Source: DASQPR01 sp963724705 (GTDB lineage Bacteria; Actinomycetota; Actinomycetes; Mycobacteriales; Micromonosporaceae). From it: 64,000 bases of DNA. The notes under the pieces were generated by a model. That model did no database searches and was not told the DNA's origin. It saw only the letters and a list, made by a program, of their open reading frames with translations. The translations under genes were made by a program, and so were the position numbers. This document shows, in pieces, positions 7,448 to 17,563 of the stretch (its first letter is position 1; each line of letters opens with the position of its first letter). The stretch covers positions 682,001 through 746,000 of the forward strand of contig CAVRVS010000004.1 in the NCBI GenBank assembly GCA_963724705.1, given 5' to 3'.

Positions 7448-10275
7448 CCGACGGTGGCGAGTGTCCGCAGTCGTTGCACCACCCCGTCGGCATCGGCCGG
7501 AGCGAGCTCAGTGAAGATCTCGAGAGCCTGCTGCCAGGACTGCCGCGCGGTTTCCTGATCGCCGCAGGCTAGGGCGGTGTCGCCGATGTTGGTCAGCGAG
7601 ATCGCGGTGAAGTGCCGGTCGCCGATCCCGCGGCATATCTCCAGCGTGTGCCGGTAGCAGTTCAACGCCTGCTGGTGGTCGCCACGTCGCTGGTGGATAT
7701 CACCCAGGCTGTCCCAGGTGTTGGCCTCGCCACTCCGGTCGCCGCTCTCCTGGTGCAACGGCACCGCCTTGCCGCAATGGACCAACGCCTGCGGGTAATC
7801 GCCGATCTGGGCGTGATTCCAGCCGAGCGAGTTCAACGCGCGCGCCTGGCCGGCCAGGTGACCGGCCACGCGGTACAGATCGAGCGCCCGCTGCGAGTGC
7901 GCGATGGCGTCCTGGTAGCGCTGGCGGCGCTCCGATATTCCAGCGAGGTTCAGCTGGGTTCGAGCCTGGCCCAACTCGTCGCCGATCTGCTCGGCCAGGG
8001 TCAGCGAATCCTGGGTGTGGGTGTAGGCGTCGTCCAGGCGCCCGACCCGCGCCGCCACCAGTCCGAGCGCACGAAGACAATTGGCCTGTCCGGCGAGATC
8101 GGCCGCACGCCGCGCGCACCGCAGTCCGGCTTGCTGCGTGGCCACCAGGTCTTCCCATCCACTCCGCAGGTGCAGGTACGTGTTGAGCGCCACGGCTAGT
8201 CGCCAGGTGACCGCGTCGTTGCGCTGCTCCTCGCCGCGATGTACCGCCGCGACCAGGGCCACGCGTTCCGCATCGCACCAGGCCAGGGCGCTGTCGTAGT
8301 CGGCCGGTGGGTCGAGTGTGACGCCGGCGATCGGAGCGGTCATGGGGACCGGACTCTGATGTGGATCCAGCAGCAATGTGGCGGCACGCGCGGTGTGGAG
8401 GTAGTAGTCCAGCATCCGGGCCAGCGCGGCATCGCGGTCCGTCGCGCTTTCGATCACCTGCACCCGCTCGGCCGCGTAGGCCCGCATCAGGTCATGGCGG
8501 CCGTACCGGCCGGGGACGATCTCGGTGAGCAGGTTGACCCGGGTCAGTTCGGCGAGCAGCCGATCGGTCTGCTCAGCAGGCAGGCCGGCGAGGCTGGCGG
8601 CGGCCGGCGCGGTGACGTCGGAGCCGGGATGCAGGCCGAGGAGCCGGAAGACGCGCGCGGCGGCGACGCTGAGCGTTTGATACGACCAGGAAAAGACCGC
8701 CCGTACGTTGCTTGCCGCGTCGCCGCCGTCGAAGGCATCCAGACCGGCGGCGGCCGTTCGCAGGTCCGCCGTGAGCCGAGTCAACGTCGCCGCGGGCTGT
8801 GCGGCGGCGCGCGCGGCCACGATGGCCAGTGCCAACGGCAGCCGCGCACACCGGGTCAGGATCTCCTCGACCGCCGCCGGTTCGGCCGCGAGCCGGGCCG
8901 CGTCCAGTCGTCGGGCCAGCAGATCGCGGGCCTCCTTGGTGGACAACAGGTCGAGGCTGACGCCGGTGGCACCGTCGGTCACCGCCAGGGCCGTGAGGCG
9001 GCTGCGACTGGTCACCAGAACCAGACATCCGGGGGTCCCGGGCAGCAGCGGCCGTACGTGGTCGACGTCCCGGGCGTTGTCGAGCACTACGAGCACCCGA
9101 CGCGAGGACAGCAGTGTGCGATACAGCGCGGACCGATCGTCCAACGCGGCCGGGATCTGGCCGGCGGGCACACCGAGCGCATCGAGGCAGCCCCGCAACG
9201 CCTCGGTTGACGCGAGCGGTCGGTCGGCGGGGTCGAAACCGCGCAGATTCACGTACAGCTGGCCGTCCGGGAACGACGACAGATGCTCGTGCGCCCAGCG
9301 GAGCGCGAGCCAGGTCTTGCCGATGCCGCCCGTCCCGTCGATCGTCACAATGGCCATCGTGTCGCCGGACTCGGTGGCGGTCTGCCACGCCGCCCCGATC
9401 TGGGCGAGTTCGCGGCCGCGGCCGGCAAAGAGCGGCGGCGACGCGGGGAGCTGGCGGGGGATTGGTCGGTCTCTGGATGTCGCCGTCACCGGGGTTGTGC
9501 GACCAGACCCGGCCGGCCGGGCGGTGCGCGGCGTGGCCAACTCCGGATCGCCGCGGAGGATCCGTTGGTGCATCTGCTGGAGCGCATTACCTGGGTCGAT
9601 GCCCAGCTCGGCGGCGAGCCGGACGCGGACGTCGCGATAATGTGCGAGCGCGTCCGCCGTCCGGCCGCTGCGGTAGAGCGCCAGCATGAGCTGCGCCGCC
9701 AGGCGTTCGTCGAGCGGATGCTGGTGGGACTGCGTGGCCAGATCGCCGAGCAGGGCACCATGCTCGCCGAGGCGCAACCGCAGATCGGTCAGATCCCGTT
9801 CGGCCGCGACCCGCTCGGCCTCCAGGGCGTTGCGCGTGGCGTTTGCCCACGGCGTGTCCAGGCTGCGCAACGCCGTGCCGCGCCAGAGTTCGAGCGCATC
9901 GCGGAGTAGCGCCGGCGCTCGAGTCTCATGGTCGACTGCCCGGGCCTGCGCGGCGAGGTGCCGGAACCGGTGCAGGTCCACCGCATCGGCCTCGACCCCG
10001 AGGACGTACCCCCCCGAACGGCGGCTCAGGTGGGCGTCGCCCACCTCGGCAAGCACGGTCCGCAGCCGGGAAAGGTAGCTGTACAGCGTCTCCAGACTCC
10101 GTTGCGGCGGGTGCTGGCCCCAGACCCGGTCGGCCAACTGGTCCACCGGCATCGGTTGGTTCGCGTCGATGAGCAGGGCGGCGAGGACGCACCGCTGCCG
10201 GGCCGGACCCAGCTCGATGAGCCGGCCGCCGACGCGAGCCTCGACGTCACCGAGCACACCGAACCGCACGGTCAT
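7444..10275 (-). CDS. SARP-family regulator with NB-ARC and TPR domains (AfsR-like)
   Basis: 943 residues. Residues 1-95 form an OmpR-type winged helix (QLADRVWGQHPPQRSLETLYSYLSRLR), ~96-245 a bacterial transcriptional activation domain (BTAD), ~270-560 an NB-ARC/STAND ATPase with P-loop GTGGIGKTWLALRW and a VLDNARD Walker B, and ~620-943 tetratricopeptide repeats (for example HSQRALDLYRVAGHLAGQARALNSLGWNHAQ). Such proteins activate secondary-metabolism or stress genes when the STAND switch is triggered. No biosynthetic cluster lies beside it. The ATG at 10275 has an AGGGTAGG-like site. Three 27-base repeats lie just upstream. Confidence 0.9.
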   Translation of the reverse strand: MTVRFGVLGDVEARVGGRLIELGPARQRCVLAALLIDANQPMPVDQLADRVWGQHPPQRSLETLYSYLSRLRTVLAEVGDAHLSRRSGGYVLGVEADAVDLHRFRHLAAQARAVDHETRAPALLRDALELWRGTALRSLDTPWANATRNALEAERVAAERDLTDLRLRLGEHGALLGDLATQSHQHPLDERLAAQLMLALYRSGRTADALAHYRDVRVRLAAELGIDPGNALQQMHQRILRGDPELATPRTARPAGSGRTTPVTATSRDRPIPRQLPASPPLFAGRGRELAQIGAAWQTATESGDTMAIVTIDGTGGIGKTWLALRWAHEHLSSFPDGQLYVNLRGFDPADRPLASTEALRGCLDALGVPAGQIPAALDDRSALYRTLLSSRRVLVVLDNARDVDHVRPLLPGTPGCLVLVTSRSRLTALAVTDGATGVSLDLLSTKEARDLLARRLDAARLAAEPAAVEEILTRCARLPLALAIVAARAAAQPAATLTRLTADLRTAAAGLDAFDGGDAASNVRAVFSWSYQTLSVAAARVFRLLGLHPGSDVTAPAAASLAGLPAEQTDRLLAELTRVNLLTEIVPGRYGRHDLMRAYAAERVQVIESATDRDAALARMLDYYLHTARAATLLLDPHQSPVPMTAPIAGVTLDPPADYDSALAWCDAERVALVAAVHRGEEQRNDAVTWRLAVALNTYLHLRSGWEDLVATQQAGLRCARRAADLAGQANCLRALGLVAARVGRLDDAYTHTQDSLTLAEQIGDELGQARTQLNLAGISERRQRYQDAIAHSQRALDLYRVAGHLAGQARALNSLGWNHAQIGDYPQALVHCGKAVPLHQESGDRSGEANTWDSLGDIHQRRGDHQQALNCYRHTLEICRGIGDRHFTAISLTNIGDTALACGDQETARQSWQQALEIFTELAPADADGVVQRLRTLATVG

Positions 10276-10294
10276 CGCGACCTACCCTTTCCTT

Positions 10295-10375
10295 CGACAA
10301 CGCTCGTACAACCGGGTCCATTGGCAACACTCGTACAACCGGCTCCATCGACAACGCTCGTACTACCGGCTGTAA
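10295..10375. repeat. three 27-bp direct repeats upstream of the SARP gene
   Basis: The core CTCGTACAACCGG occurs at 10303-10315 and 10330-10342, and with one change (CTCGTACTACCGG) at 10357-10369, a period of exactly 27 bases. The flanks (CGACAACG before, TCCAT after) are also repeated. The array lies 20 bases upstream of the SARP start codon and about 150 bases upstream of the divergent peroxidase. SARP regulators usually bind direct repeats, so these may be operator sites, though their period is unusual. Confidence 0.7.
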
Positions 10376-10527
10376 CCAGGCGAATCAAGGTTCACGCAAG
10401 GTTCGTCCATGATCTGTCACCCACTGTGAAGGGTGGCCGGTGCATCAGTGCTGCTTAATGAGCAGGTACCGGCTCAGGAGGCTCCGCGTCACGAGGCGTA
10501 GAGCTGTGAGCCAACTGAGGGGCAGAG

Positions 10528-12275
10528 ATGACAGATCAGAGTCCGCGTGGGGGAGTGTCGCGCCGCCGTTTGCTCGGCCGGGCCGGCGTTGCCGCGGGAA
10601 CGTTTGCCGCGTTGCCGGTCCTGACCGCGGTCACGCCAGCGGCCGCGGACGTGTTGCACGGGCATGGCCGCCCAGGGGTGCCACACGACAGCAGCGAGTT
10701 CGGTCGACTCTTCCCCGACCTGGAGCCGTTCGCGGAGGCGACCGACAAGGTTCGTTCCGCGCTACTCGAGGTCGGCATGCCGGGCGGCATCCTCGACGCT
10801 GGAGACGACCTCGCCGCCGGGCCGACGCGGCTGATCACCGACCCGACGGTCAACGGCAATCCGACCGCGACGAACCCGTACGGCACGAATCCCGACAATC
10901 CCACGATGACGGCGGGGTCGACGTTCGTCGGTCAGTTCACCGACCACGACATCACCTTCGACCAGACGTCCCAGCTCGGGGTGCCACAGAACCCGTTGGT
11001 CTCGCCGAACACCCGTACGCCGGCGCTCGACCTGGACTCGGTATTCGGTGGTGGCCCCGGACGGCGGCCGGACCTGTACGTACGAAACCCGGACGGCTCG
11101 GTCGGACCCAAGCTCCTCATCGGCAGCGGCGGCGTGCATGAGGACGTGCCCCGGAAACCGAACGGGGATGGGACGTATACGGCGCTGCTCGGTGACCCGC
11201 GAAACGACGAGAACGTGATCATCGCCGGCCTGCACAGCGCCCACATTCTGTTCTACAACCGGGTCATCGACGATCTCGACGAGCTCAACCTGCACGGCTT
11301 TCCGAGCGCCGTGTCTCCCGATGAACGCCGGCACCACCCGTACCTGACGTATCTCATCGCGCGCGAGGTTACCCTCTGGCACTACCAGTGGCTACTCGTC
11401 AATGAGCACCTGCCCCAGATCTGCGGCCAGGCGGTCGTCACCGACGTCCTCAATCACCGCAACCGGTTCTATCGGCCACCAGCGGGCAATGCGTTCCTGC
11501 CGATCGAGTTCGGCGCGGCGGCGTACCGGTTCGGGCACAGCATGGTCCGCCCGTCGTACCGGGCCAACTTCACCAGCGGCACCGGCGACAGCACGTCTCC
11601 GACGGCGAACCCGTTCTTCGCCTTGGTGTTCGACGTCAACGAGCCGGACTTCCACGCCCCGGTCGACCACGACCGCGCCGATCTGCTCGGCGGCTACCCG
11701 GCGCCGCGCCGCTACATCGGCTGGCAGACGTTCTTCGATCTGGGCGACGGTCAGGTCAAGAACAACAAGAAAATCGACACCACCATCTCCAGCGTGCTGT
11801 TCACCCTGCCGGTCACCGCCATCGCGCCGCACACCCAGACCGCGCCAATCGTTCTGGCCCAACGCAACCTGCTGCGCCAGCTCACGTGGGGTCTGCCCGC
11901 CGGCCAGGCCGTCGCCGCCGCGATGGGTGTGGAGTCACTGCTGCCGAGCGATCTCGCCGACATCGCCGGCGTACATCGGCCGTTCGGCGAGCAGTACCCC
12001 ACTGTGGTACTACGTCCTGGCCGAGTCGAAGGTGGCCACCGGCGGCCTGACACCTGGGCCCGGTCGGCGCGCGCATCGTCGCCGAAACGCTGATCGGTCT
12101 GCTCCGCGCCGACCCGACCAGCTACCTCAGCGTCAACCCGCGATTCCGGCCGTTCCTCGGCACCGACCTGGCTCTCGGGCCGACGCCAAACCCCAACATC
12201 ACCGGCAATCGCACCTACACGCGAGCCCATTTCCTGTACTACGCCGGCGTCGTCAAGCCCGGCATCTACCGCTGA
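10528..12275 (+). pseudogene. Tat-exported animal-type haem peroxidase, two frameshifts
   Basis: The N-terminus has a Tat signal (VSRRRLLGRAGVAAG). The catalytic part follows, with distal His in GQFTDHDITFD and proximal His in YRFGHSMVRPSY, as in the animal haem peroxidase family. The frame shifts once near 12001, after GEQYP, into a frame reading LWYYVLAESKVATGGL. It shifts again near 12050 into HLGPVGARIVAETL, which runs to TGA 12273-12275 (FLYYAGVVKPGIYR). All three pieces match one family, so the intact gene would be about 582 residues and secreted. Two single-base errors explain this as easily as real inactivation. Confidence 0.75.
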
Positions 12276-12293
12276 TCCGCGGTGTTCGAGGTA

Positions 12294-12328
12294 GCGGGCG
12301 AATCCTCAGTGGCGCGGGGTTCGCCCGC
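12294..12328. terminator. bidirectional hairpin between convergent genes
   Basis: GCGGGCGAA (12294-12302) pairs perfectly with TTCGCCCGC (12320-12328) around a 17-base loop. It lies between the peroxidase stop and the convergent membrane-protein stop, which it overlaps. No T-run follows, as is common for actinobacterial terminators. Confidence 0.5.
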
Positions 12329-13544
12329 CCCGGCGACGCGATGGAGCGGCCATCGCCGGCCCGATCGCGACGTGGAGGATGATGCCGGCCCCGAGGAAGG
12401 TCAGCGCGGCGGTCGTGACCCATTCATCGGGGCTAGCCCTCACCCACGAAACGTTGCCGGCCACGGCGGTCAGGGCGAAGTAGAGCGCGGCCGTGACCAA
12501 AGCGATCAGTCCGAGATCGAGCAAGCGGCCCGGCAACGGCCGCAGGATTGTTCCGGGCCAGCCTTCGAAAAGCATGGCAACGACGAGAACCGCCGATATC
12601 ACGCATCCGCAGACGGCGTCGGTCAACCCGGGCGACCAGCCGGCCAGGTCGCGCAGCCCGAAGAAGGTGGCGAGGCCCAGGCCGATAACGACCACGTTCC
12701 CGGACAACAGACGGGCTGGTCGCGACGCGATACCGGCGAATGGCCAACCCCGTACGCCGATGAAGAACACGGCCTGCCAGACCCCGATCGCGATGAGCAT
12801 GCCACCGAAGTCGGGTGCCGAGACCGGACCACCGGGATTGCGCAGGCCGGCGTCGGCACGCTCGGCCGCCGGTACGGAATCGGTGTTGACCGCGAGAAGG
12901 TACGCGACGACGGCCACCGCCCACGCCACGACCAACGCCACGACACCGGACCGGATCCGCCCGAGGCGGCGTAGCGGCCAACCCTCCGACACGAGCGTCA
13001 ACTGGAGCATTGCCGCGAACGCCGCGCCGGCCAGCGGCAGTGTGGCCGGGAAGGTCGACGGATGGCCGGGACCGGGCCGCGCCCGGAAGATGCTCGCCAC
13101 ATCGAACCGTTCGACGATCGCCTCGCCGGCGATCGTGAGGACGATCGCGAGGACAACGACGAGTACGGTGTCGATCAGGCCGGACCACGGCGCACGAACT
13201 CTGGTACCGGGCCAGTCGTTCCACCAGAACGCGATCATGGCGATCGGCGGGAGCGCGAACGTCGCCATCGGTCCGAAGATCTCCAGCGATGACTCGACGT
13301 CTCCGGCGCCGTACACCAGCACAACAAAGACGGCGACAGCGAAGAAGATGCCGACCAGCCCGACCATCGGTTGGGCCGCGACCTGTCGGCGTTCGGCGCG
13401 AACGACGGCGTGGTCTTGAAGTTCGTCGGGTGTGGTCAGCGCCGGGCGGTCGGGGAACGGGTCCGGTCGGCCGGCTCCGTCGCCGGTGCCCAGCGTTTGC
13501 TGCCCGGCCGAGGATTGTTGCGCCCTCGGCTCGGCATCGCTCAT
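12306..13544 (-). CDS. polytopic membrane protein of unknown function
   Basis: 412 residues with about 60 polar N-terminal residues, then roughly 10-11 hydrophobic segments (for example MVGLVGIFFAVAVFVVLVYG, VVVIGLGLATFFGL, LGLIALVTAALYFALTA). The phrase GWPL/GWPF/GWPGT recurs after helices (SEGWPLRRLG, VRGWPFAGI, FEGWPGTILRP, NDWPGTRVR), which suggests internally repeated helix pairs. The ATG overlaps the TGA of the molybdenum hydroxylase large subunit, so it is translationally coupled to that enzyme and may anchor it, carry electrons or transport its substrate. Function not recognised. Confidence 0.75.
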   Translation of the reverse strand: MSDAEPRAQQSSAGQQTLGTGDGAGRPDPFPDRPALTTPDELQDHAVVRAERRQVAAQPMVGLVGIFFAVAVFVVLVYGAGDVESSLEIFGPMATFALPPIAMIAFWWNDWPGTRVRAPWSGLIDTVLVVVLAIVLTIAGEAIVERFDVASIFRARPGPGHPSTFPATLPLAGAAFAAMLQLTLVSEGWPLRRLGRIRSGVVALVVAWAVAVVAYLLAVNTDSVPAAERADAGLRNPGGPVSAPDFGGMLIAIGVWQAVFFIGVRGWPFAGIASRPARLLSGNVVVIGLGLATFFGLRDLAGWSPGLTDAVCGCVISAVLVVAMLFEGWPGTILRPLPGRLLDLGLIALVTAALYFALTAVAGNVSWVRASPDEWVTTAALTFLGAGIILHVAIGPAMAAPSRRRGGRTPRH

Positions 13545-15809
13545 GTCGCCGCGGCGGCCGACATCGGTGACAGCGCTTCCAGCAGGTGCTCGGGGCCGAT
13601 CGGCAGTTCGCGTACGCGATAGCCGGTCGCGTTGAAGACCGCGTTCGCGATCGCGGCGGCCGCTCCGACCTGGCCGATCTCGCCGACACCTTTGACGCCG
13701 AGCGGGTTGACGACGTCGTCGCGAACCTCGATGAGCTCAACGTCGACATCCGGCGCGTCGGCGTTGACCGGCACGAGGTAGTCGCCGAGGCTCGCGTTCG
13801 CCCAGCGACCGTAGCGCGGATCCATGCGGGTGCCCTCGAGCAGCGCCTGGCTCAGTCCCCACAGCATCCCGCCCATGAGCTGGCTGCGGGCGAGCTTCGG
13901 GTTGAGTACGCGCCCGGGTGCGAACGCGCCGACCATGCGGCGTACCCGGATCAGGCCGAGGTCGGCGTCGACCGCGACCTCGGCGAACTGCGCGCCGAAC
14001 GTCAGCAGCCCGTGTGGCGTGTCCAGTGGCGGCGGATCCCATCCGCCGACCGCCTCGACATCGGAGAGGAAGTGGCGATGCAACAAATCGCTGTAGGTCT
14101 CGCCCGCCTCGGGCAGATCCCGCAAGGTCATGCGGCCGTTGCGGACGAGTACGGCCGCCGGATCGGCGCCGTGCAGCGGCGACTTCTCGTCCGCCGTGGC
14201 CATGCCGACCAGCTGGTCGCGTAGCGCGGTGCTCGCCGTGTGTACGGCGGCGCTGATCATGCCCGAGCCGGCCGAGCCGACGCAGGCCGAGGCGTTGGGG
14301 AGGTCGGTGTCGCCGACCTCGCAGCGCATGTCCTGGAGACGTACGCCCAGGCCGTCCGCGGCCACCTGCGTCATCGCTGTAGCTGTCCCGGTGCCGAACT
14401 CTTGCGTGGCGGTCTGGATGACAGCGCTGCCGTCGGCGTAGATCCGGGCCCGGGCGCGTTGGGTGTGATTGAACAGTGGATGGGGATAGCCGGCGGCGGC
14501 CATGCCGGTGCCGATGAGCCAGTCGCCGTCGCGCCGGGACCGGGGCACCGGGTCGTGACGAGCCCAGCCGAAGCGCTCGGCGCCGATCTGAAGGCACTCG
14601 CGTAGTCCGTGGCTGCTCCACGGATTGCCCGTCCCGGGGTCGACATCGGCGATGTTACGCAGACGCAGCTCCACCGGATCGATGCCGAGATCGTGGGCGA
14701 GCTCGTCCATGGTGGACTCGATCACGAAGATGCCGATGCCCTCACCGGGGCCTCGGGTGAACGTGGACGTCATCAGGTTGCCGCGGACGAGCTGGTACGC
14801 GCCCTCGTAGTTGGCGCAGTTGTACAACTGGGACGACGCTCCGAATGCCGGCTCGGCCCAGTCGTCGAACGGTGACGTTATCGAGATCTTGCGATGCCGG
14901 AGCGCGGTCAGGTGCCCGTCATTCGACGCGCCAAGGACCATGCTCTGTTCCTGCTCTTCGCGATGGCCGCACGTGGTGAACATCTGTCCGCGGGTGACGG
15001 CCAGTTTGACCGGGCCGCCGCACGTGACGCGCGGCCATCGCCGCGAGCGTCGAGTGCGGCCACACCATCGCCTTGCAGCCGAAGCTCCCGCCGACGAAGT
15101 GTGCGATGACCCGCACGTTCGACAGTGGCATGTCGAGCAGTGCCGATACGGTCGCCTGCGTGGCCGTGATGCCCTGGGTGGACTCGTAGAGCGTGAGCCG
15201 GTCGCCGTCCCATACCGCGGTCGTCGTCGATGTCTCGATCGGATTGTGGTGGTTGGCGGCGAAGCGATAGTCGGCCGCAACTGTGTGGTCTGCCTGCGCG
15301 AGCGCACCGTCGACGTCGCCGCGCTGTACGTGGCCCGGCATGAATCCGGCGAAGATCGCGTGCGGTTCGTACGCGTCCGCGCGGCCCTCGTCGATGGTGG
15401 TCACCGAGGGCCGGGACTCGTACGCCACCTCGACCAAGGTCGCCGCGTAGTTCGCCCGTTCGAGGCCGTCCGCGATGACGATGGCGACGGGTTGACCGGC
15501 GTAGTGCACGATGTCGTCCTGCATCGGGAAGAACGTCTCGCCCGGCGCGGCGACGCCGAACAAGGACGGGATCAGCGGCGGTTGGGTCACCTTCGGTAGA
15601 TCCCGGTGGGTCAGAACGGCGAGCACACCGTCGGCCCGCTCCGCTTGGCTGGTGTCGATCCGGCTGATCCTCGCGCTCGGCGTGCTCGCGGTCACGAGCG
15701 CGGCGTACGTCATGCCGGGCAACGCAATCTCCGCGGAGTAGGTGGCCGATCCGGTGACCTTGAGTGGACCGTCGACCCGATCGATGCCCTGTCCGATCGC
15801 GGTGGTCAT
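13541..15809 (-). pseudogene. molybdenum hydroxylase large (Moco) subunit, one frameshift
   Basis: Reconstructed as ~756 residues of the xanthine dehydrogenase/aldehyde oxidase large-subunit family. The N-terminal domain (VDGPLKVTGSATYSAEI, VLTHRDLPKV) and the Moco domain (FVGGSFGCK, TRGPGEGIGIFVIES, ATQEFGTGT, GSAGSG) are present. The catalytic Glu is in GVKGVGEIGQVGAAAA near the C-terminus. One shift occurs near 15013, where an extra G in GGGCC breaks RRPVKLAVTRGQ; both sides align to the family. It overlaps the FAD subunit by ATGA upstream and the membrane protein downstream. Confidence 0.75.
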
Positions 15810-16798
15810 CGCTCGATCCCTTCCAGGACGGTCGTCAACCCTCGGACGATGGCTCGCTGTGCCAGTTCGATCTTGAACGCGTTGTACTTCCGCGGCACGG
15901 CGGCGGCCAACTCGGCGCGCGCCGCCGCCTCGAAGGTCTCCCTGGTCGGCGCCTGGCCGATCAGGCTCTGCTCGGCCAGCCGCGCTCGCCACGGCTTCGT
16001 CGCGACTCCACCGAGCGCCAGCCGCGCCTCGGCGATAGCGCCCTCTTCGACTCGCATCGCCGCGCCGACGGACACGAGCGCGAACTCGTACGACTCGCGA
16101 TCGCGGAACTTCAGATAGATCGAGCGCTTCGCGACCGGCGTTGGCGGCACTTCGATGGCGACGATGAGTTCTCCGTGGTCGAGCGGGTGCTCCTTGTCCG
16201 GTGTGTCACCGGGAAGCAGGAAGAAGTCGTCGATGGCGATGGCCCGTTCACCGGACGGTCCCCGCGTGTGTACGACCGCGTCGAGAGCGACCAGGGCCAC
16301 CGCGAGGTCGGACGGGTGCGTGGCGATGCAGTGGTCACTCGTGCCGAGGACCGCGTGGCCGCGGTTGAACCCGTCCAACGCGCTGCATCCGCTGCCCGGT
16401 TCGCGCTTGTTGCACGGCGACATTCCGTCGCGGAAATAGCTGCACCGGACCGCCTGGCACAGGTTGCCTCCCATCGAGGCCATGTTCCGTAGCTGGGCCG
16501 AGGCGCCCAGAAGCAGCGCCCGCTCGATCATGGGAAATCGTTGCGCCACAATCGGTGCGACGGCGACATCGCTCATGCGCTCCATAGCACCGATCCGCAG
16601 GCCACCGCCGGGCAGATCGTCGATCCCGACCAGCGGAAGCGCGTTGATGTCGACGAGCATGCTGGGACGCCTGACATTGAGCCGGATCAGGTCAACTTCG
16701 GTCGTCCCGCCCGCGAGGTAAGCGCTGCGGGTATCCGCGCTTGCCGCCGAGATCGCCGCGTCGGTGTCCGTGGCCCGCGTGTACGTCAGCGGTCGCAT
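15806..16798 (-). CDS. FAD-binding subunit of molybdenum hydroxylase (PaoB/YagS type)
   Basis: 330 residues. The N-terminal FAD domain has YLAGGTTEVDLIRLN. A Cys-rich insertion (GNLCQAVRCSYFRD, PCNKREPGSGCSA) matches the extra [4Fe-4S] cluster loop of PaoB/YagS-type subunits. The CO-dehydrogenase flavoprotein C-terminal domain ends the protein. This subunit passes electrons between the iron-sulfur subunit and acceptor. ATG 16798 lies two bases after the TGA of the iron-sulfur subunit, and its own TGA overlaps the large-subunit ATG. Order 2Fe-2S, FAD, Moco is that of paoABC. Confidence 0.85.
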   Translation of the reverse strand: MRPLTYTRATDTDAAISAASADTRSAYLAGGTTEVDLIRLNVRRPSMLVDINALPLVGIDDLPGGGLRIGAMERMSDVAVAPIVAQRFPMIERALLLGASAQLRNMASMGGNLCQAVRCSYFRDGMSPCNKREPGSGCSALDGFNRGHAVLGTSDHCIATHPSDLAVALVALDAVVHTRGPSGERAIAIDDFFLLPGDTPDKEHPLDHGELIVAIEVPPTPVAKRSIYLKFRDRESYEFALVSVGAAMRVEEGAIAEARLALGGVATKPWRARLAEQSLIGQAPTRETFEAAARAELAAAVPRKYNAFKIELAQRAIVRGLTTVLEGIER

Positions 16799-16800
16799 GG

Positions 16801-17316
16801 TCACCCACCATCCGGTGCGTCGCGGACCTCGCGGATCGCCTTGCGGATATTGGGATACGCCGCGCAGCGGCAGATGTTTCCGCTCATCCACTCGCTGATC
16901 TCGGCGTCGTTGGTCGCGTGACCCTCGCCCAGGAGCGCGACGGCGGACATGATCTGGCCCGAGGTGCAAAAGCCGCACTGGAACGCGTCGTGGGTGATGA
17001 AGGCCCGCTGCATCGGGTGCAGGTCGGTGTCGGTGGCGAGCCCTTCGATGGTGGTCACGTCGTGGCCCTCGCAGGCCACGGCCAGGGTGAGACACGCGAG
17101 TACGCGCCTGCCGTCGACCCACACCGTGCAGGCCCCGCAGGTGCCTTGGTCGCAGCCCTTCTTCGACCCGGTAAGCGCGAGGTGTTCGCGCAGTGTGTCG
17201 AGCAGACTCACCCGCGGTTCGAGGCGCAGCTCGTAGTCTTTGTCGTTGACTCGTAGTGACACTGAGCCAATTCCCGGCCCGAGTTTCGTACGTGGGGCAG
17301 CGGTCTTCACGTTCAT
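16801..17316 (-). CDS. [2Fe-2S] subunit of molybdenum hydroxylase (PaoA/YagT type)
   Basis: 171 residues. The plant-ferredoxin-like domain carries GSKKGCDQGTCGACTVWVDG and a later Cys. The C-terminal [2Fe-2S]_2 domain carries FQCGFCTSGQIM and SGNICRCAAYPNI. ATG 17316 is preferred over the earlier one at 17379 because GGAGGGG sits nine bases before it. E. coli PaoA has a Tat signal; none is seen here, so this enzyme is probably cytosolic. The substrate is likely an aldehyde or N-heterocycle, but cannot be read from sequence. Confidence 0.85.
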   Translation of the reverse strand: MNVKTAAPRTKLGPGIGSVSLRVNDKDYELRLEPRVSLLDTLREHLALTGSKKGCDQGTCGACTVWVDGRRVLACLTLAVACEGHDVTTIEGLATDTDLHPMQRAFITHDAFQCGFCTSGQIMSAVALLGEGHATNDAEISEWMSGNICRCAAYPNIRKAIREVRDAPDGG

Positions 17317-17563
17317 CGCGGTTGTCCCCTCCGCATCGGTCGCGTCTGTCCGCGTACGGTGATTCGTCGAGGCGCTCAAAGGCGGGTCTTCGCACGGCGT
17401 CCATTCGCGTTCCCCAGCCAGTCGTCCAGGCTACGCGCACGAGTCGGGCATTTGCCCAGAAACTGGAAAGCCGCGGAGCCGCCGTAGTTGGGCGGCCATC
17501 TCGTTCGTCGATAGGGTGTCAGGGCCTTTCTCGGGCCACCCGGATATCGGCAGGACGTGTGAC

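Noticed and set aside
13062..14441. Several plus-strand frames of 70-300 codons opposite the Mo-hydroxylase and membrane-protein genes
   Set aside because: They have Arg/Pro-rich shadow composition and no family motifs.
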